64,000 nt of DNA from Lachnospiraceae bacterium. Lineage in GTDB: Bacteria > Bacillota > Clostridia > Lachnospirales > Lachnospiraceae. The notes beneath the pieces were generated by a model. That model saw nothing but the letters and a program-made list of their open reading frames with translations, was not told the origin of the DNA and made no database searches. This document shows positions 37,478 to 46,094 of the stretch, one piece after another. Position 1 is the stretch's first letter. Each line of letters opens with the position of its first letter. The DNA is taken from assembly GCA_021205755.1 (NCBI GenBank), contig JAJPWX010000135.1, forward strand, positions 1 to 64,000, read 5' to 3'. The position numbers and the translations under genes are program-made.

Positions 37478-37574
37478 AAAAGGAATTCCTGATTTGTGGT
37501 TGACATTCCAGAATATAGGATATATACTATACTCAAGGGCAAGTAAAACGAGGTGCTACAAATGAGGTGAAAAA

Positions 37575-37829
37575 ATGCCTGTGATTTCAAGATTTCAGGG
37601 GATTGTTATTAAAATGTACCTGCGGCAAAAAGAACATAATCCGCCACATATCCACGCGATTTCCGGAGACAGTGTCGGAATGTTTTCTCTTCCGGATGGG
37701 ATTATGTTCGAAGGCGATCTTGACAGCAAGAAACAGAAAATGGTGAAAGAATTTATCAATACATATGGTTCAGAACTGCTTCATATGTGGGAAACACAGC
37801 AATTCCAGTATTTGTCTCCGATTGAATGA
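37575..37829 (+). CDS. DUF4160 protein
   Basis: 84 residues. The DUF4160 core is seen as VIKMYLRQKEHNPPHIHA, with the histidine-rich HNPPHIH. Small DUF4160 proteins are usually encoded next to a DUF2442 protein, as here, and are considered toxin-antitoxin-like pairs, though the activity is not known. AGGTG and then GAGGTG precede the ATG. It is 37 bases before the DUF2442/XRE gene. It does not relate in function to the kinase before it. Confidence 0.82.
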   Translation: MPVISRFQGIVIKMYLRQKEHNPPHIHAISGDSVGMFSLPDGIMFEGDLDSKKQKMVKEFINTYGSELLHMWETQQFQYLSPIE

Positions 37830-37865
37830 TAAAGAGTTTTTAAGACAGAAAGGAGGGTGAGCAAT

Positions 37866-38339
37866 ATGGCACATAAGATAAAATCGATCAAAGCAAAAGA
37901 AAATCTGATGATTGAAGCGACTTTCTTTGATGGAAGCATAAAAGAATATAATATAGCGAATTTGTTTTCTGCATATCCGCAGTTGAAAATACTGGAGAAT
38001 AATCCTTTGTTTTATGCTGTACAGATTGATGTCGGTGGGTATGGGATATCATGGAGTGATGATTTGGACTTAGACGCTGAAACAATATGGGAGGAGGGCT
38101 TCCAGATTGGAAAAGATTGTCCGGATCCGATATTAGAAGTGGCTTTTGAACTGACCGTGGAACGGGAAAAAGCAGGGCTTACCCAAAAACAATTGGCGGA
38201 ACGAGCCGGTATGTATCAGGCTGAGATTAGTAAAATTGAGAGAGGATTGAGTAATCCGTCTATTTTAACCTTGCAGCGGCTGGCAGAATGCATGGGTCTG
38301 ACTTTGCAAATTCGGTTTCAGAAAGAAGAAATGGGTTGA
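37866..38339 (+). CDS. DUF2442 protein fused to XRE-type helix-turn-helix
   Basis: 157 residues. Residues 1-80 match DUF2442 (FFDGSIKEYNIANLF, GYGISWSDDLDLDAETIWEEG). Residues 95-150 are an XRE helix-turn-helix (AGLTQKQLAERAGMYQAEISKIERGLSNPS). It is probably the antitoxin-like, self-regulating member of the pair with the DUF4160 gene. The start at 37866 follows AGGAGG by 9 bases; a GTG at 37857 overlaps that site. It ends 30 bases before the binding-protein gene, with its own ribosome site. Confidence 0.82.
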   Translation: MAHKIKSIKAKENLMIEATFFDGSIKEYNIANLFSAYPQLKILENNPLFYAVQIDVGGYGISWSDDLDLDAETIWEEGFQIGKDCPDPILEVAFELTVEREKAGLTQKQLAERAGMYQAEISKIERGLSNPSILTLQRLAECMGLTLQIRFQKEEMG

Positions 38340-38369
38340 CAACCAGGTAAGAATAGAGGAGAACGTCGG

Positions 38370-39401
38370 ATGAGGAGTAAGAAAACCAGGGCAACAGGAG
38401 GAAAAATATATGTGGCAACTGCGTTTGCCCTGCTGGCAGTGGTTCTGCTTTCCGGCTGTGGAAATCAGGCTACCGTAGACATCCAGACAGAAGCCTCGGA
38501 CGGGCTGATCTCCGTCGCTTTCTCGGAGGTCGGCGCGGAGTCGGACTGGCGGGTGGCAAATTCAGAGTCTATGCGTACCACTTTTACGGAAGAGAACGGC
38601 TACGAGTTTTATTTTGAGGACGCAAAAGGGAAGCAGGAGAACCAGATCACGACCCTGCGCAATTATATCCTGCAGGGGGTTGATTATATCGTGCTGGCTC
38701 CGGTCGTAGAGACTGGCTGGGACGAAGTGCTCCAGGAAGCAAAAGACGCCGGAATTCCGGTCATTGTCGTAGACCGGATGGTGGACGTGGAGGAGGAAGA
38801 CCTGTACGCGGCCTGGGTAGGCTCTGATTTTAAGGAAGAGGGAGAGATCGCCGTAGAGTGGCTAGAGAAATATTTAGAGGAGCAGGGACGAGCTGATGAA
38901 GAGATTCAGATTCTTCATGTGATGGGGACGCTGGGCGCTTCCTCACAGCTTGGCAGAACTGAAGGGCTGGAGGAGGGTGTGGCAGCGCACGATAATTGGG
39001 AGATCGCTGCACAGCTTCAGGGGGAATACACCCAGGCGAAGACTTATGAGGTGGTCTCAGAGTATCTTGCCGGGTCAACAGATATTGATGTGATCTACTG
39101 TGAAAACGATAATTCCGCGCTGGGAGCGATCCAGGCGCTGGATGAAGCAGGGATCTCTTATGGAACGGACGGCGATGTGATTCTGATTTCCTTTGACGCG
39201 ACGACCGTCGGACTGACTGCCTGTCTGGAGGGCAAGATCAATCTGGACGTGGAATGCAATCCGCTGCACGGTCCCCGCGTTGAGCAGATCATCCTACAGA
39301 TTGAGGCAGGAGAGACGCCGCAGAAGCTGACCTATGTGGAGGAGACATATTTTACACCGGATACGCTCACGGAAGAACGGATAGAGGAGAGAGGGTACTG
39401 A
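38370..39401 (+). CDS. sugar-binding lipoprotein (periplasmic-binding type I)
   Basis: 343 residues. Lipobox LLSGCG at about residues 24-29 after a long N-terminal extension. The mature protein is a type I periplasmic-binding fold (ribose/galactofuranose-binding like): VAFSEVGAESDWRVANSES, TTLRNYILQGVDYIVLAPV, VIYCENDNSALGAIQALDEAG. It is related to the 41042 binding protein, but unlike that one it is a lipoprotein. Because the kinase genes lie just upstream it may sense sugar for the kinase rather than feed the importer. It is transcribed toward the minus-strand repressor gene. Confidence 0.85.
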   Translation: MRSKKTRATGGKIYVATAFALLAVVLLSGCGNQATVDIQTEASDGLISVAFSEVGAESDWRVANSESMRTTFTEENGYEFYFEDAKGKQENQITTLRNYILQGVDYIVLAPVVETGWDEVLQEAKDAGIPVIVVDRMVDVEEEDLYAAWVGSDFKEEGEIAVEWLEKYLEEQGRADEEIQILHVMGTLGASSQLGRTEGLEEGVAAHDNWEIAAQLQGEYTQAKTYEVVSEYLAGSTDIDVIYCENDNSALGAIQALDEAGISYGTDGDVILISFDATTVGLTACLEGKINLDVECNPLHGPRVEQIILQIEAGETPQKLTYVEETYFTPDTLTEERIEERGY

Positions 39402-39423
39402 AAAATGTGTCTGTTCGGAAACC

Positions 39424-40620
39424 TCACTGCTGCGTGAGGCGGTCAGCAGGCCGGAAGTGACCGGAGCATTCCGGCGAAGGAGCAGGTCCGGTGCTCTCCC
39501 CATTTTGGAGCACCATCGGCAGTCTGACGGAGGAGACTTTTTTCCCCTCTATTTTTGACAGCAGCAGTCTGGCGGCGTTTTTCCATGTGATTCCATCCGG
39601 GCGGATGGCGCAGGTGATCCGGTCTGTGTCGGACTTATTCGTATTTTCATCGCGAAACGCAGCAATGGAGATATTCTGCGGTACCGATACGCCCAGTTTG
39701 TTCAACTCATGAAGCAGCCAGTCGGCGATCCGTTCTTCCTGGCAGACGACAGCCGTACAGCTAGCCAGCTGAATTCGGATAAAGGAGAGCAAAAGCTTTG
39801 CATCCGGCATCGGCGTTGTGAGGGGGTCATACCATAGAAAGCTGCGGTCGTCAAAGGAAATATCCTTTTCACAGAGTGCGTGCAGGACGCCCGCGTACCG
39901 CCGGTGTCCGCTGATATTGTCGAGACGAAAGATCCCGGCAATTTTTTTATGCCCGAGTGAAAGCAGATGACGCGCAATCAGTTCTCCCCCGCCAAAGTCG
40001 TCAGAAGCAATCTGGAGAATGGAGGTATCCGGATTCGGGAACCGTTCGCTGACGTTTGTACGAGAATCATATTCTGAAAGGGCAGGTGTGTTTCTCAAAT
40101 CTGGATATGCGTCATCGAGAAACAGGACGGAACATCCCTTTATTAGTAAATTCCGGTAGAGCGGAAGATTCGGGTTGGGAAAAGCGGTGCGCACCCCCTG
40201 AATGAGCAGCCCGCGCACGGGTCTTTCCAGAAGGGTTAACAGGATTTCCCGTTCTTTCGCCGTACGGTTTTCTGTGCTGAAAACGGAGACGGAATACCCG
40301 GCTTCGCGGAAAACCGAGTGTATATCCTGAATTTCAGGGGATGCCATGCTGCCTGCGGCATCCGGAACAAGAAGTGCGATGCTGCGGGAGGAAATGGCTT
40401 TTGGAAAAACGGATGGAGAAATATAGGTACCGCTTCCCTGACGTTTTTCGATCAGTCCTTCCGCGAGCAGGACGGACAGCGCCTGCCGCACAGTCTGGCG
40501 GCTGACCTGGTAAATACGCATCAGCTCCGCTTCAGTTGGCAGTTTTTGGTTACCCTTTGGGCCGCGATGGGCGATCTCTTTTTTTAATGCTGTTGCGAGT
40601 GTCAGGTACTTTAGCGCCAT
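39424..40620 (-). CDS. GntR-LacI transcriptional repressor (AraR-like)
   Basis: 398 residues. A GntR-type winged helix (residues 1-75: KLPTEAELMRIYQVSRQTVRQALSVL, then KRQGSGTYI) precedes a LacI/periplasmic-binding sugar sensor. This domain order is that of AraR. It is divergent from the ytfQ-like importer genes at 41042 and likely represses them until sugar binds. The intervening region holds two identical palindromes (40901, 40966) that suit such a repressor. It terminates convergent with the lipoprotein gene, 23 bases away. The inducer is unknown. Confidence 0.9.
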   Translation of the reverse strand: MALKYLTLATALKKEIAHRGPKGNQKLPTEAELMRIYQVSRQTVRQALSVLLAEGLIEKRQGSGTYISPSVFPKAISSRSIALLVPDAAGSMASPEIQDIHSVFREAGYSVSVFSTENRTAKEREILLTLLERPVRGLLIQGVRTAFPNPNLPLYRNLLIKGCSVLFLDDAYPDLRNTPALSEYDSRTNVSERFPNPDTSILQIASDDFGGGELIARHLLSLGHKKIAGIFRLDNISGHRRYAGVLHALCEKDISFDDRSFLWYDPLTTPMPDAKLLLSFIRIQLASCTAVVCQEERIADWLLHELNKLGVSVPQNISIAAFRDENTNKSDTDRITCAIRPDGITWKNAARLLLSKIEGKKVSSVRLPMVLQNGESTGPAPSPECSGHFRPADRLTQQ

Positions 40621-40900
40621 GCTTATCCCTCATTTCTGAAAATAATCTACTATTTTATTAAGCCTGAATATTTCTCAAAAGTCAATTATGAAATGAAAAT
40701 TTTTATCTGTAAACACATGGAAAAATTCTCATCCAGTTTTTTTGACAGAATTAACAGAAAAAAAACCGTCCTCTGCGAGGCTGCCCATGGAGAGAATCAG
40801 AAAAAAATCAACCGGAATCCGGAAGAAACGAATAAAATCCACCTTTTTTAGCGCTGACAAAAGCATCCTGAGAAATTTGTATTTAATTCATAAAATAAAG

Positions 40901-40977
40901 ACAAAAATTTGTATTGTACGATTAGATGAATCTGTTAAAAAAGGATAAAAAACTGTTGACTTTTCACAAAAATTTGT
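40901..40977. promoter_or_regulatory. paired operator palindromes upstream of the sugar importer
   Basis: ACAAAAATTTGT occurs at 40901-40912 and again at 40966-40977. Each is a 5-bp inverted repeat around AA. They are 65 bases apart centre to centre, close to six helical turns. The second lies between the -35 and -10 boxes of the importer promoter. This fits a repressor of the divergent AraR-like type, which often uses paired sites; binding is inferred. Confidence 0.7.
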
Positions 40978-40984
40978 TTAAATT
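40956..40984 (+). promoter_or_regulatory. promoter of the sugar importer operon
   Basis: TTGACT at 40956-40961 and TAAATT at 40979-40984 are 17 bases apart, about 57 bases before the start codon. An operator palindrome fills the spacer. Confidence 0.7.
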
Positions 40985-41041
40985 AGAAGCAGCCGTAAAC
41001 GTAGCATTAAAATAATTTGTAAGAAAGCGAGGATTTAAAAC

Positions 41042-42016
41042 ATGAAACGTAAACTTATGGCAGTTCTGTGTGCTTCTGCAATGGTTATGGGCCTGATGGG
41101 CGGCGCGACAATCGCTTCCGCAGAGGAAGATGTCATTACCGTCGGCATCATCAACAATGACCCGAATGAGTCTGGTTATCGTACCGCGAATGTGGCTGAC
41201 TTTGAAACATACTTTGGAGAAGACAATGAGTATGGCTTTGAGACCTCTTTCTTCTACAGCCTTGAGAACGAAGAGCAGATCCAGGCGGCAGAGGGATTCA
41301 TTCAGGATGAGGTGGATTATCTTTTGATTTCCGCAGCAGATACCACAGGCTGGGATGATGTTCTGGAATCCGCACAGGAGATGGGCATCACCGTGATTCT
41401 GTTTGACCGTATGCTGGATGCAGACGAAGAGCTTTACGCAGCGGCAGTTGTTTCTGATATGTCTGAAGAAGGCGTGACTGCTGTATCATGGATGGAGTCT
41501 CAGGAGCTTGATGAGTACAACATCATCCACATTCAGGGTCTGATGGGTTCTGACGCACAGGTTGGCCGTACCACCGCTCTTGACGAGGCAGTAGAGGCGA
41601 ACGATAACTGGAATTATGTTGTACAGCAGACCGCTGAGTGGAGTGCTGAGACTGCACAGGAGATCGTTCAGTCTGTCATCGACTCCGGTGAATCCTTCAA
41701 TGTTATTTATGCTGAGAACGACGACATGGCGAAGGGTGCTGTAGCGGCTCTCGATGCGGCTGGTATTACACATGGCGTTGACGGCGATGTCATCATCATG
41801 GGCTTTGACTGCAACGAGTGGGCTCTGGAAGAACTGCTTGCCGGCAACTGGAACTATGACGGACAGTGCAACCCGTTCCAGGCTGAGACCATCGTAGAAA
41901 TCATCGAGCAGCTGGAAGCTGGCGAAGAGCTGGAAGAGAAGATTATCTACTCCGTAGAAGTTGGCTTTGACGCTACGACAATCACGCAGGAAGACGTAGA
42001 TAACTACGGCATCTGA
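41042..42016 (+). CDS. sugar ABC importer, substrate-binding protein (YtfQ-like)
   Basis: 324 residues. Signal peptide 1-28 with a signal peptidase I site (TIASA-EE) and no lipobox. The type I binding fold is seen in GIINNDPNESGYRTANVADF, AAEGFIQDEVDYLLISAADT, VIYAENDDMAKGAVAALDAAG and the QCNPFQAETIVEIIEQLEAG C-terminus, as in galactofuranose/ribose-type binding proteins. It is the first gene of an importer with the ATPase and two permeases below. It likely binds a pentose or furanose sugar. It is followed by a hairpin terminator that may set its level above the transporter subunits. Confidence 0.88.
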   Translation: MKRKLMAVLCASAMVMGLMGGATIASAEEDVITVGIINNDPNESGYRTANVADFETYFGEDNEYGFETSFFYSLENEEQIQAAEGFIQDEVDYLLISAADTTGWDDVLESAQEMGITVILFDRMLDADEELYAAAVVSDMSEEGVTAVSWMESQELDEYNIIHIQGLMGSDAQVGRTTALDEAVEANDNWNYVVQQTAEWSAETAQEIVQSVIDSGESFNVIYAENDDMAKGAVAALDAAGITHGVDGDVIIMGFDCNEWALEELLAGNWNYDGQCNPFQAETIVEIIEQLEAGEELEEKIIYSVEVGFDATTITQEDVDNYGI

Positions 42017-42090
42017 TAATACAAGGAACCATAGAACATAAATCGAATGCCTGCATTCGTATTTATGTGCGAAAGAAGCAGTAATTGTAA

Positions 42091-42121
42091 GCGCGGTGCA
42101 GCGGCCTGCACCGCGCTTTTT
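42091..42121 (+). terminator. attenuating terminator inside the importer operon
   Basis: A perfect 11-bp G/C-rich stem (GCGCGGTGCAG / CTGCACCGCGC) with a CGGC loop and TTTTT after it. It lies between the binding-protein gene and the ATPase gene. A second hairpin (42037-42067) precedes it. Partial read-through would give more binding protein than transporter. Confidence 0.85.
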
Positions 42122-42148
42122 CAGGAAGAAGAAAGAGGTGATACACGG

Positions 42149-43666
42149 GTGAGTGAAAATGTCGTACTGGAAATGAAAAATATCTCGAAAAGCTTCCCCG
42201 GGGTACGTGCCCTGCAGAATGTAGATTTTAAACTTTGCGAAGGAGAAATTCATGCCCTGATGGGAGAGAATGGCGCCGGGAAATCGACGCTGATCAAGGT
42301 CCTGACCGGCGTTTATGGAAAGGACGAGGGCGAGATCTACCTGAAAGGAGAGAGCGGTGCAGTTTCCATCCGTTCCCCGCAGGAAGCGCAGAACCTGGGG
42401 ATCAGTACCGTATATCAGGAAATTACGCTCTGTCCGAACCTGACGGTTGCGGAGAATATGTACATCGGACGTGAGAAGGGATGGCGGCAGAACTGGAGGA
42501 AGATCAATGCGGATACGAACCGGATTCTAGAGTCGCTGGGCATTCCGGCAAAGGCGACACAGCAGCTTTCGAGCTGCTCGATTGCGATTCAGCAGATGGT
42601 GGCAATTGCACGCGCGGTTGATATGGACTGCAAGGTGCTGATTCTGGATGAACCGACCTCGTCTCTGGACGAGCAGGAGGTAGAAAAACTGTTCGGCCTG
42701 ATGCGCGACCTCCGCGCGAAGGGTGTAGGAATCATCTTTGTGACGCATTTCCTGGATCAGGTATATGAGGTGTGCGATAAAATCACGGTCTTGCGCGACG
42801 GGCAGCTGGTTGGGGAATATGTGATCGAGGATCTTCCGCGTGTGATGCTGGTGTCGAAGATGCTTGGCAAAGATCTGGATGACATGGCAGATATTAAGAG
42901 TGAGAGTGAGGAATACACTGGAGAGGGTGCAGGAAGTGTCTTTTATGAAGTAGAAAATCTGCAAAGCAACGCCGGCATTCATCCATTTGATTTCTACATT
43001 AAAAAGGGTGAGGTCAATGGCTTCACTGGTCTGCTTGGCTCCGGGCGAAGCGAATGTGTGCGTGCGATCTTCGGTGCGGATCATGTGACATCCGGAAAAG
43101 TAAAGATCAATGGGAAAGAGGTAAAAATCACCAATCCGCTGGAGGCGATGAAGAATGGAATCGCTTACCTGCCGGAGGACCGCAAGGGTGATGGTATCAT
43201 CGGTGATCTTTCTGTGCGGGAGAATCTGATCCTCGCGGCGCAGGTACTCAAAGGCTTCTTCCGCCCATTCTCGAAGGCGGAGGCGGAGAAAGCAGCGGAT
43301 GAGTATATAAAGCTGCTGGGGATTAAGACAGCGTCAAAGGAGACGCCGATCAAGTCTCTTTCCGGTGGAAATCAGCAGAAGGTGATCGTGGCCCGCTGGC
43401 TGTTCGCGCATCCGGAATATCTGATTCTGGACGAGCCGACGCGAGGCATTGACATTGGTACGAAGACCGAGATTCAGAAGCTGGTGCTGAAGCTGGCGTC
43501 AGAGGGAATGAGTGTTACCTTTATTTCTTCCGAGACGGATGAGATGCTGCGTACCTGCTCCCGCCTGGTGGTGATGCGTGACCGTAAAGTGGTCGGCGAG
43601 CTCACCGGCGACGACCTGAATCAGAACAAAATCATGAGTACAATTGCGGGAGGTGACGAAGCATAA
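42149..43666 (+). CDS. sugar ABC importer, ATPase with two nucleotide-binding domains (YtfR-like)
   Basis: 505 residues. Tandem ABC ATPase: domain 1 has Walker A GENGAGKST (about residue 38) and Walker B KVLILDEPTSSLD; its signature is degenerate (LSSCSIAIQ). Domain 2 has signature LSGGNQQKV and Walker B YLILDEPTRGID, with a degenerate Walker A (GLLGSGRSE). This mix is normal for RbsA/YtfR-type ATPases. A GTG start at 42149 is used, after AGAGGTGAT. It overlaps the next gene by one base, so it is translated in coupling with the permeases. It energises sugar uptake. Confidence 0.92.
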   Translation: MSENVVLEMKNISKSFPGVRALQNVDFKLCEGEIHALMGENGAGKSTLIKVLTGVYGKDEGEIYLKGESGAVSIRSPQEAQNLGISTVYQEITLCPNLTVAENMYIGREKGWRQNWRKINADTNRILESLGIPAKATQQLSSCSIAIQQMVAIARAVDMDCKVLILDEPTSSLDEQEVEKLFGLMRDLRAKGVGIIFVTHFLDQVYEVCDKITVLRDGQLVGEYVIEDLPRVMLVSKMLGKDLDDMADIKSESEEYTGEGAGSVFYEVENLQSNAGIHPFDFYIKKGEVNGFTGLLGSGRSECVRAIFGADHVTSGKVKINGKEVKITNPLEAMKNGIAYLPEDRKGDGIIGDLSVRENLILAAQVLKGFFRPFSKAEAEKAADEYIKLLGIKTASKETPIKSLSGGNQQKVIVARWLFAHPEYLILDEPTRGIDIGTKTEIQKLVLKLASEGMSVTFISSETDEMLRTCSRLVVMRDRKVVGELTGDDLNQNKIMSTIAGGDEA

Positions 43667-44751
43667 TGGAAAAAGCAACAGTAAAAAAACAGAATCCTTT
43701 TAACCGCCTGCTTCACTCGCAGATGATGATCCCGCTGGTGGCGCTGGTTCTGCTTCTGGGTTTTAACCTTCTGATGGATCCTACGTTTTTTAAGATAACG
43801 CTCGGCACGAACAGCGCGGGAAATCCGGTTTTGTCGGGCAACCTTATTTCTGCGCTTAACAATGGCTCTGAGCTGGCGATCCTGGCGATCGGCATGACTC
43901 TGGTTACGGCCGCTTCGGGCGGGCAGGATATCTCTGTCGGCGCGACGATTGCGATCAGCGGCAGCGCCATGCTCCGCATTTTGTGCGGGACGGAGTCAAG
44001 CCCTTCCACACTGGCTGCCCCGATCATTCTTGGATTCCTGGTGGCAGTACTTGTGGGTATGCTTTGCGGCCTGTTTAATGGCATTCTGGTGGCGACGTTT
44101 AAGATTCAGCCGATGATTGCCACCCTGATCCTGTATACGGCCGGCCGTTCCATCGCGGCCTGGATCAACAACAACCAGCTTCCAATCGTTCCGGGCAGCA
44201 CCTTTACGTATTTTGGCGGATTTATTCCGGGAATTCCGATACCGACTCCATTTCTGATCGCGGTACTGTGCTTTATTATCATGGCGCTGGTGATGAAATT
44301 TACAAACCTTGGCCTCTATACGCAGGCAGTCGGCATCAATGAGAACGCGGCGAAGCTGAACGGTCTGAAGCCGGCGTTTATCAAGATTCTTTCTTTCGTG
44401 ATCCTGGGTGTGTGCGTGGCGGTAGCGGCACTGATCAAGTGCAGCCGTACTTCGACGATTAACTATTCCGTTGTGGCGCAGAACATCGAGATGGACGCGA
44501 TCCTGGCGGTAGCTCTTGGCGGCAACAGCCTGGGCGGAGGAAAGTTCAATATCTGGGCGTCGGTCGTAGCAGCCTATGTGATCCAGCTTTTGACGACCAC
44601 GCTTTATAAATTTAAGGTATCGTCGGACGCACTGCCGGCCTATAAGGCAGTTGTTGTCATTCTTCTGATCGTCTTTTCTGCTCCGGTTGTGAAAGAAAAA
44701 ATGGCGGAGATCGGAAAAAAGGTGCGGAAACCGGCAAAGGAGGTGGGCTGA
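43666..44751 (+). CDS. sugar ABC importer permease (YtfT-like)
   Basis: 361 residues with about eight to ten membrane helices. The BPD_transp_2 family signature is ILAIGMTLVTAASGGQDISVGA near residue 65, and LGGNSLGGGKFNIWASVVAAYVIQLLTTTL near the C-terminal third. It starts at ATG 43666, sharing one base with the stop of the ATPase gene. Together with the next permease it forms the heterodimeric channel, as in YtfT-YjfF. Confidence 0.92.
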   Translation: MEKATVKKQNPFNRLLHSQMMIPLVALVLLLGFNLLMDPTFFKITLGTNSAGNPVLSGNLISALNNGSELAILAIGMTLVTAASGGQDISVGATIAISGSAMLRILCGTESSPSTLAAPIILGFLVAVLVGMLCGLFNGILVATFKIQPMIATLILYTAGRSIAAWINNNQLPIVPGSTFTYFGGFIPGIPIPTPFLIAVLCFIIMALVMKFTNLGLYTQAVGINENAAKLNGLKPAFIKILSFVILGVCVAVAALIKCSRTSTINYSVVAQNIEMDAILAVALGGNSLGGGKFNIWASVVAAYVIQLLTTTLYKFKVSSDALPAYKAVVVILLIVFSAPVVKEKMAEIGKKVRKPAKEVG

Positions 44752-44752
44752 T

Positions 44753-45772
44753 ATGCCAGCGAATAAGAAAAAGAGAACATTATCTGACGCGAATCTTCTT
44801 TTGCTGATCACCATTGTCGTTTTCTTTGTAATGTATATCAGCGCGGTGGTCTTTCTGGGGAGCGGATTCCGGAAGGCACAGATGTTTTTTAACATTCTGG
44901 ACGCGAACGCCGGTCTGGTGATCACGGCCTGCGGTATGAGCCTGGTCATGATCACGCAGGGAATCGATATCTCCATCGGCGGTGTCGTGCGTCTTGTCTG
45001 CATGAGCTGCGCGGTGAATCTGGAGCTGCAGAACGGCACTCCTTTTACCGCATTCCTGATTGCGATGGGAATTGGCCTGGCGTTTGGTGTCGTGCAGGGC
45101 TTCCTCGTGGCATATCTGGAAATTCAGCCGTTTATCGTGTCTCTGGCGGGAATGTATTTCGCGAAAGGTCTGACGACGATTATTCATACGAATCCAATCA
45201 GTGTGACGAACGAGGCGTTTAAAGCACTTCGCAAGATCGAATTTGTTCTGCCGGGACTCGGCTATTACAACAAAAAAGGAACCTACATCAATACGACCAT
45301 AGAGTTGGGGTCAGTAGTTGCTATCGTAGTGGTGATTCTGATGTTTCTGATGCTTCGCTATACGAAATTTGGGCGCAATTTCTATGCGGTCGGCGGCAAT
45401 AAACAGAGTGCTCTGATGCTCGGTATTAATGTAAAACGCACGAAATTCATGTCGCATCTGATCTGCAGTCTGCTGGCGGGATTTGGCGGGTTTGTGTATT
45501 TTGTACATATCGGCAGTGCGGCGACCTCCAACGCGAACGGCATGGAGATGAACGCGATCGCCTCCTCCATCATCGGCGGGACACTGCTCACCGGCGGCGT
45601 CGGCAATGTCATAGGTACCCTGTTCGGTGTGCTCTCCCTGAACACGATCCAGAACATCGTATCCTCGATTGGTCTGGACGACGCCTGGTGGACCGACATT
45701 ACGATTGCAGGAATGCTCTGTCTGTTTCTGGTTATCCAGAGCGTGGTTATGAGCCGGACGAAGAAAAAATAA
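44753..45772 (+). CDS. sugar ABC importer permease (YjfF-like)
   Basis: 339 residues, second permease of the BPD_transp_2 family. Motif TACGMSLVMITQGIDISIGGVVRL near residue 65 and IIGGTLLTGGVGNVIGTLFGVLSL near residue 265. The ATG lies one base after the stop of the first permease, so they are translationally coupled. It is followed by a strong terminator. The order binding protein, ATPase, YtfT, YjfF is that of the galactofuranose importer in Escherichia coli. Confidence 0.92.
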   Translation: MPANKKKRTLSDANLLLLITIVVFFVMYISAVVFLGSGFRKAQMFFNILDANAGLVITACGMSLVMITQGIDISIGGVVRLVCMSCAVNLELQNGTPFTAFLIAMGIGLAFGVVQGFLVAYLEIQPFIVSLAGMYFAKGLTTIIHTNPISVTNEAFKALRKIEFVLPGLGYYNKKGTYINTTIELGSVVAIVVVILMFLMLRYTKFGRNFYAVGGNKQSALMLGINVKRTKFMSHLICSLLAGFGGFVYFVHIGSAATSNANGMEMNAIASSIIGGTLLTGGVGNVIGTLFGVLSLNTIQNIVSSIGLDDAWWTDITIAGMLCLFLVIQSVVMSRTKKK

Positions 45773-45807
45773 AAAGGATAGCTATTTGGGACAGCTATCA
45801 TAGAAAA

Positions 45808-45856
45808 ACAAAGGCGCATGGCTTCGGAACCAGAAGCTGTGCGTTCTTTGTTTTTT
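45808..45856 (+). terminator. intrinsic terminator after the importer operon
   Basis: A long stem ACAAAGGCGCATGGCTTC against GAAGCTGTGCGTTCTTTGT with minor mismatches, followed by TTTTTT. A smaller hairpin (GATAGCT / AGCTATC at 45777-45800) precedes it. Confidence 0.88.
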
Positions 45857-45888
45857 GCGCAGGGCTGCGTAAGGTATTTTCCGGCTGC
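45857..45888. repeat. 32-bp dispersed repeat, copy 1
   Basis: GCGCAGGGCTGCG followed by a two-base variable part and AGGTATTTTCCGGCTGC. A second copy at 52499-52530 differs only at those two bases. Both directly follow the T-tract of a terminator. Confidence 0.8.
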
Positions 45889-45977
45889 GCAGTATGGGCA
45901 TTTTTGCCAGACCGCCATCAAAGAAAAACGATATCCCCGCGGTTTTACACAACATTTACTTTTTCCTTACATTTCTT

Positions 45978-46006
45978 TTGCAATTCCTTCTCACTTGTGG
46001 TATGGT
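45978..46006 (+). promoter_or_regulatory. promoter of the Na/Pi cotransporter gene
   Basis: TTGCAA at 45978-45983 and TATGGT at 46001-46006 are 17 bases apart. The 322-base gap 45773-46094 also holds the preceding terminator and the 32-bp repeat. A strong AAGGAGG at 46054-46060 is too far (35 bases) from the gene's ATG. Confidence 0.5.
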
Positions 46007-46094
46007 ATATCTGTAAAAAATTCGCGTTATATCATACTATTTGAGTCACACACAAGGAGGAAGGGAGACAAAGGCGTTTCCCTGAAGAAGACAG

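Larger units (their letters stand above)
40621..41041. other. divergent regulatory region, repressor / importer
   Basis: A 421-base A/T-rich spacer between the AraR-like repressor (minus) and the importer operon (plus). It contains the two ACAAA-AA-TTTGT palindromes and the importer promoter. A related half-match (AGAAATTTGT) lies at 40871-40880. A short open frame at 40742-40948 has no similarity I recognise and is not counted as a gene. Confidence 0.6.

Noticed and set aside
40742-40948. 68-residue frame between repressor and importer
   Set aside because: Lys/Arg-rich translation of A/T-rich regulatory DNA containing an operator; no ribosome site.
43996-45039. 347-residue minus-strand frame over the two sugar permease genes
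   Set aside because: It spans the junction of two genuine overlapping permease genes and is Arg/His-rich, typical of a shadow.
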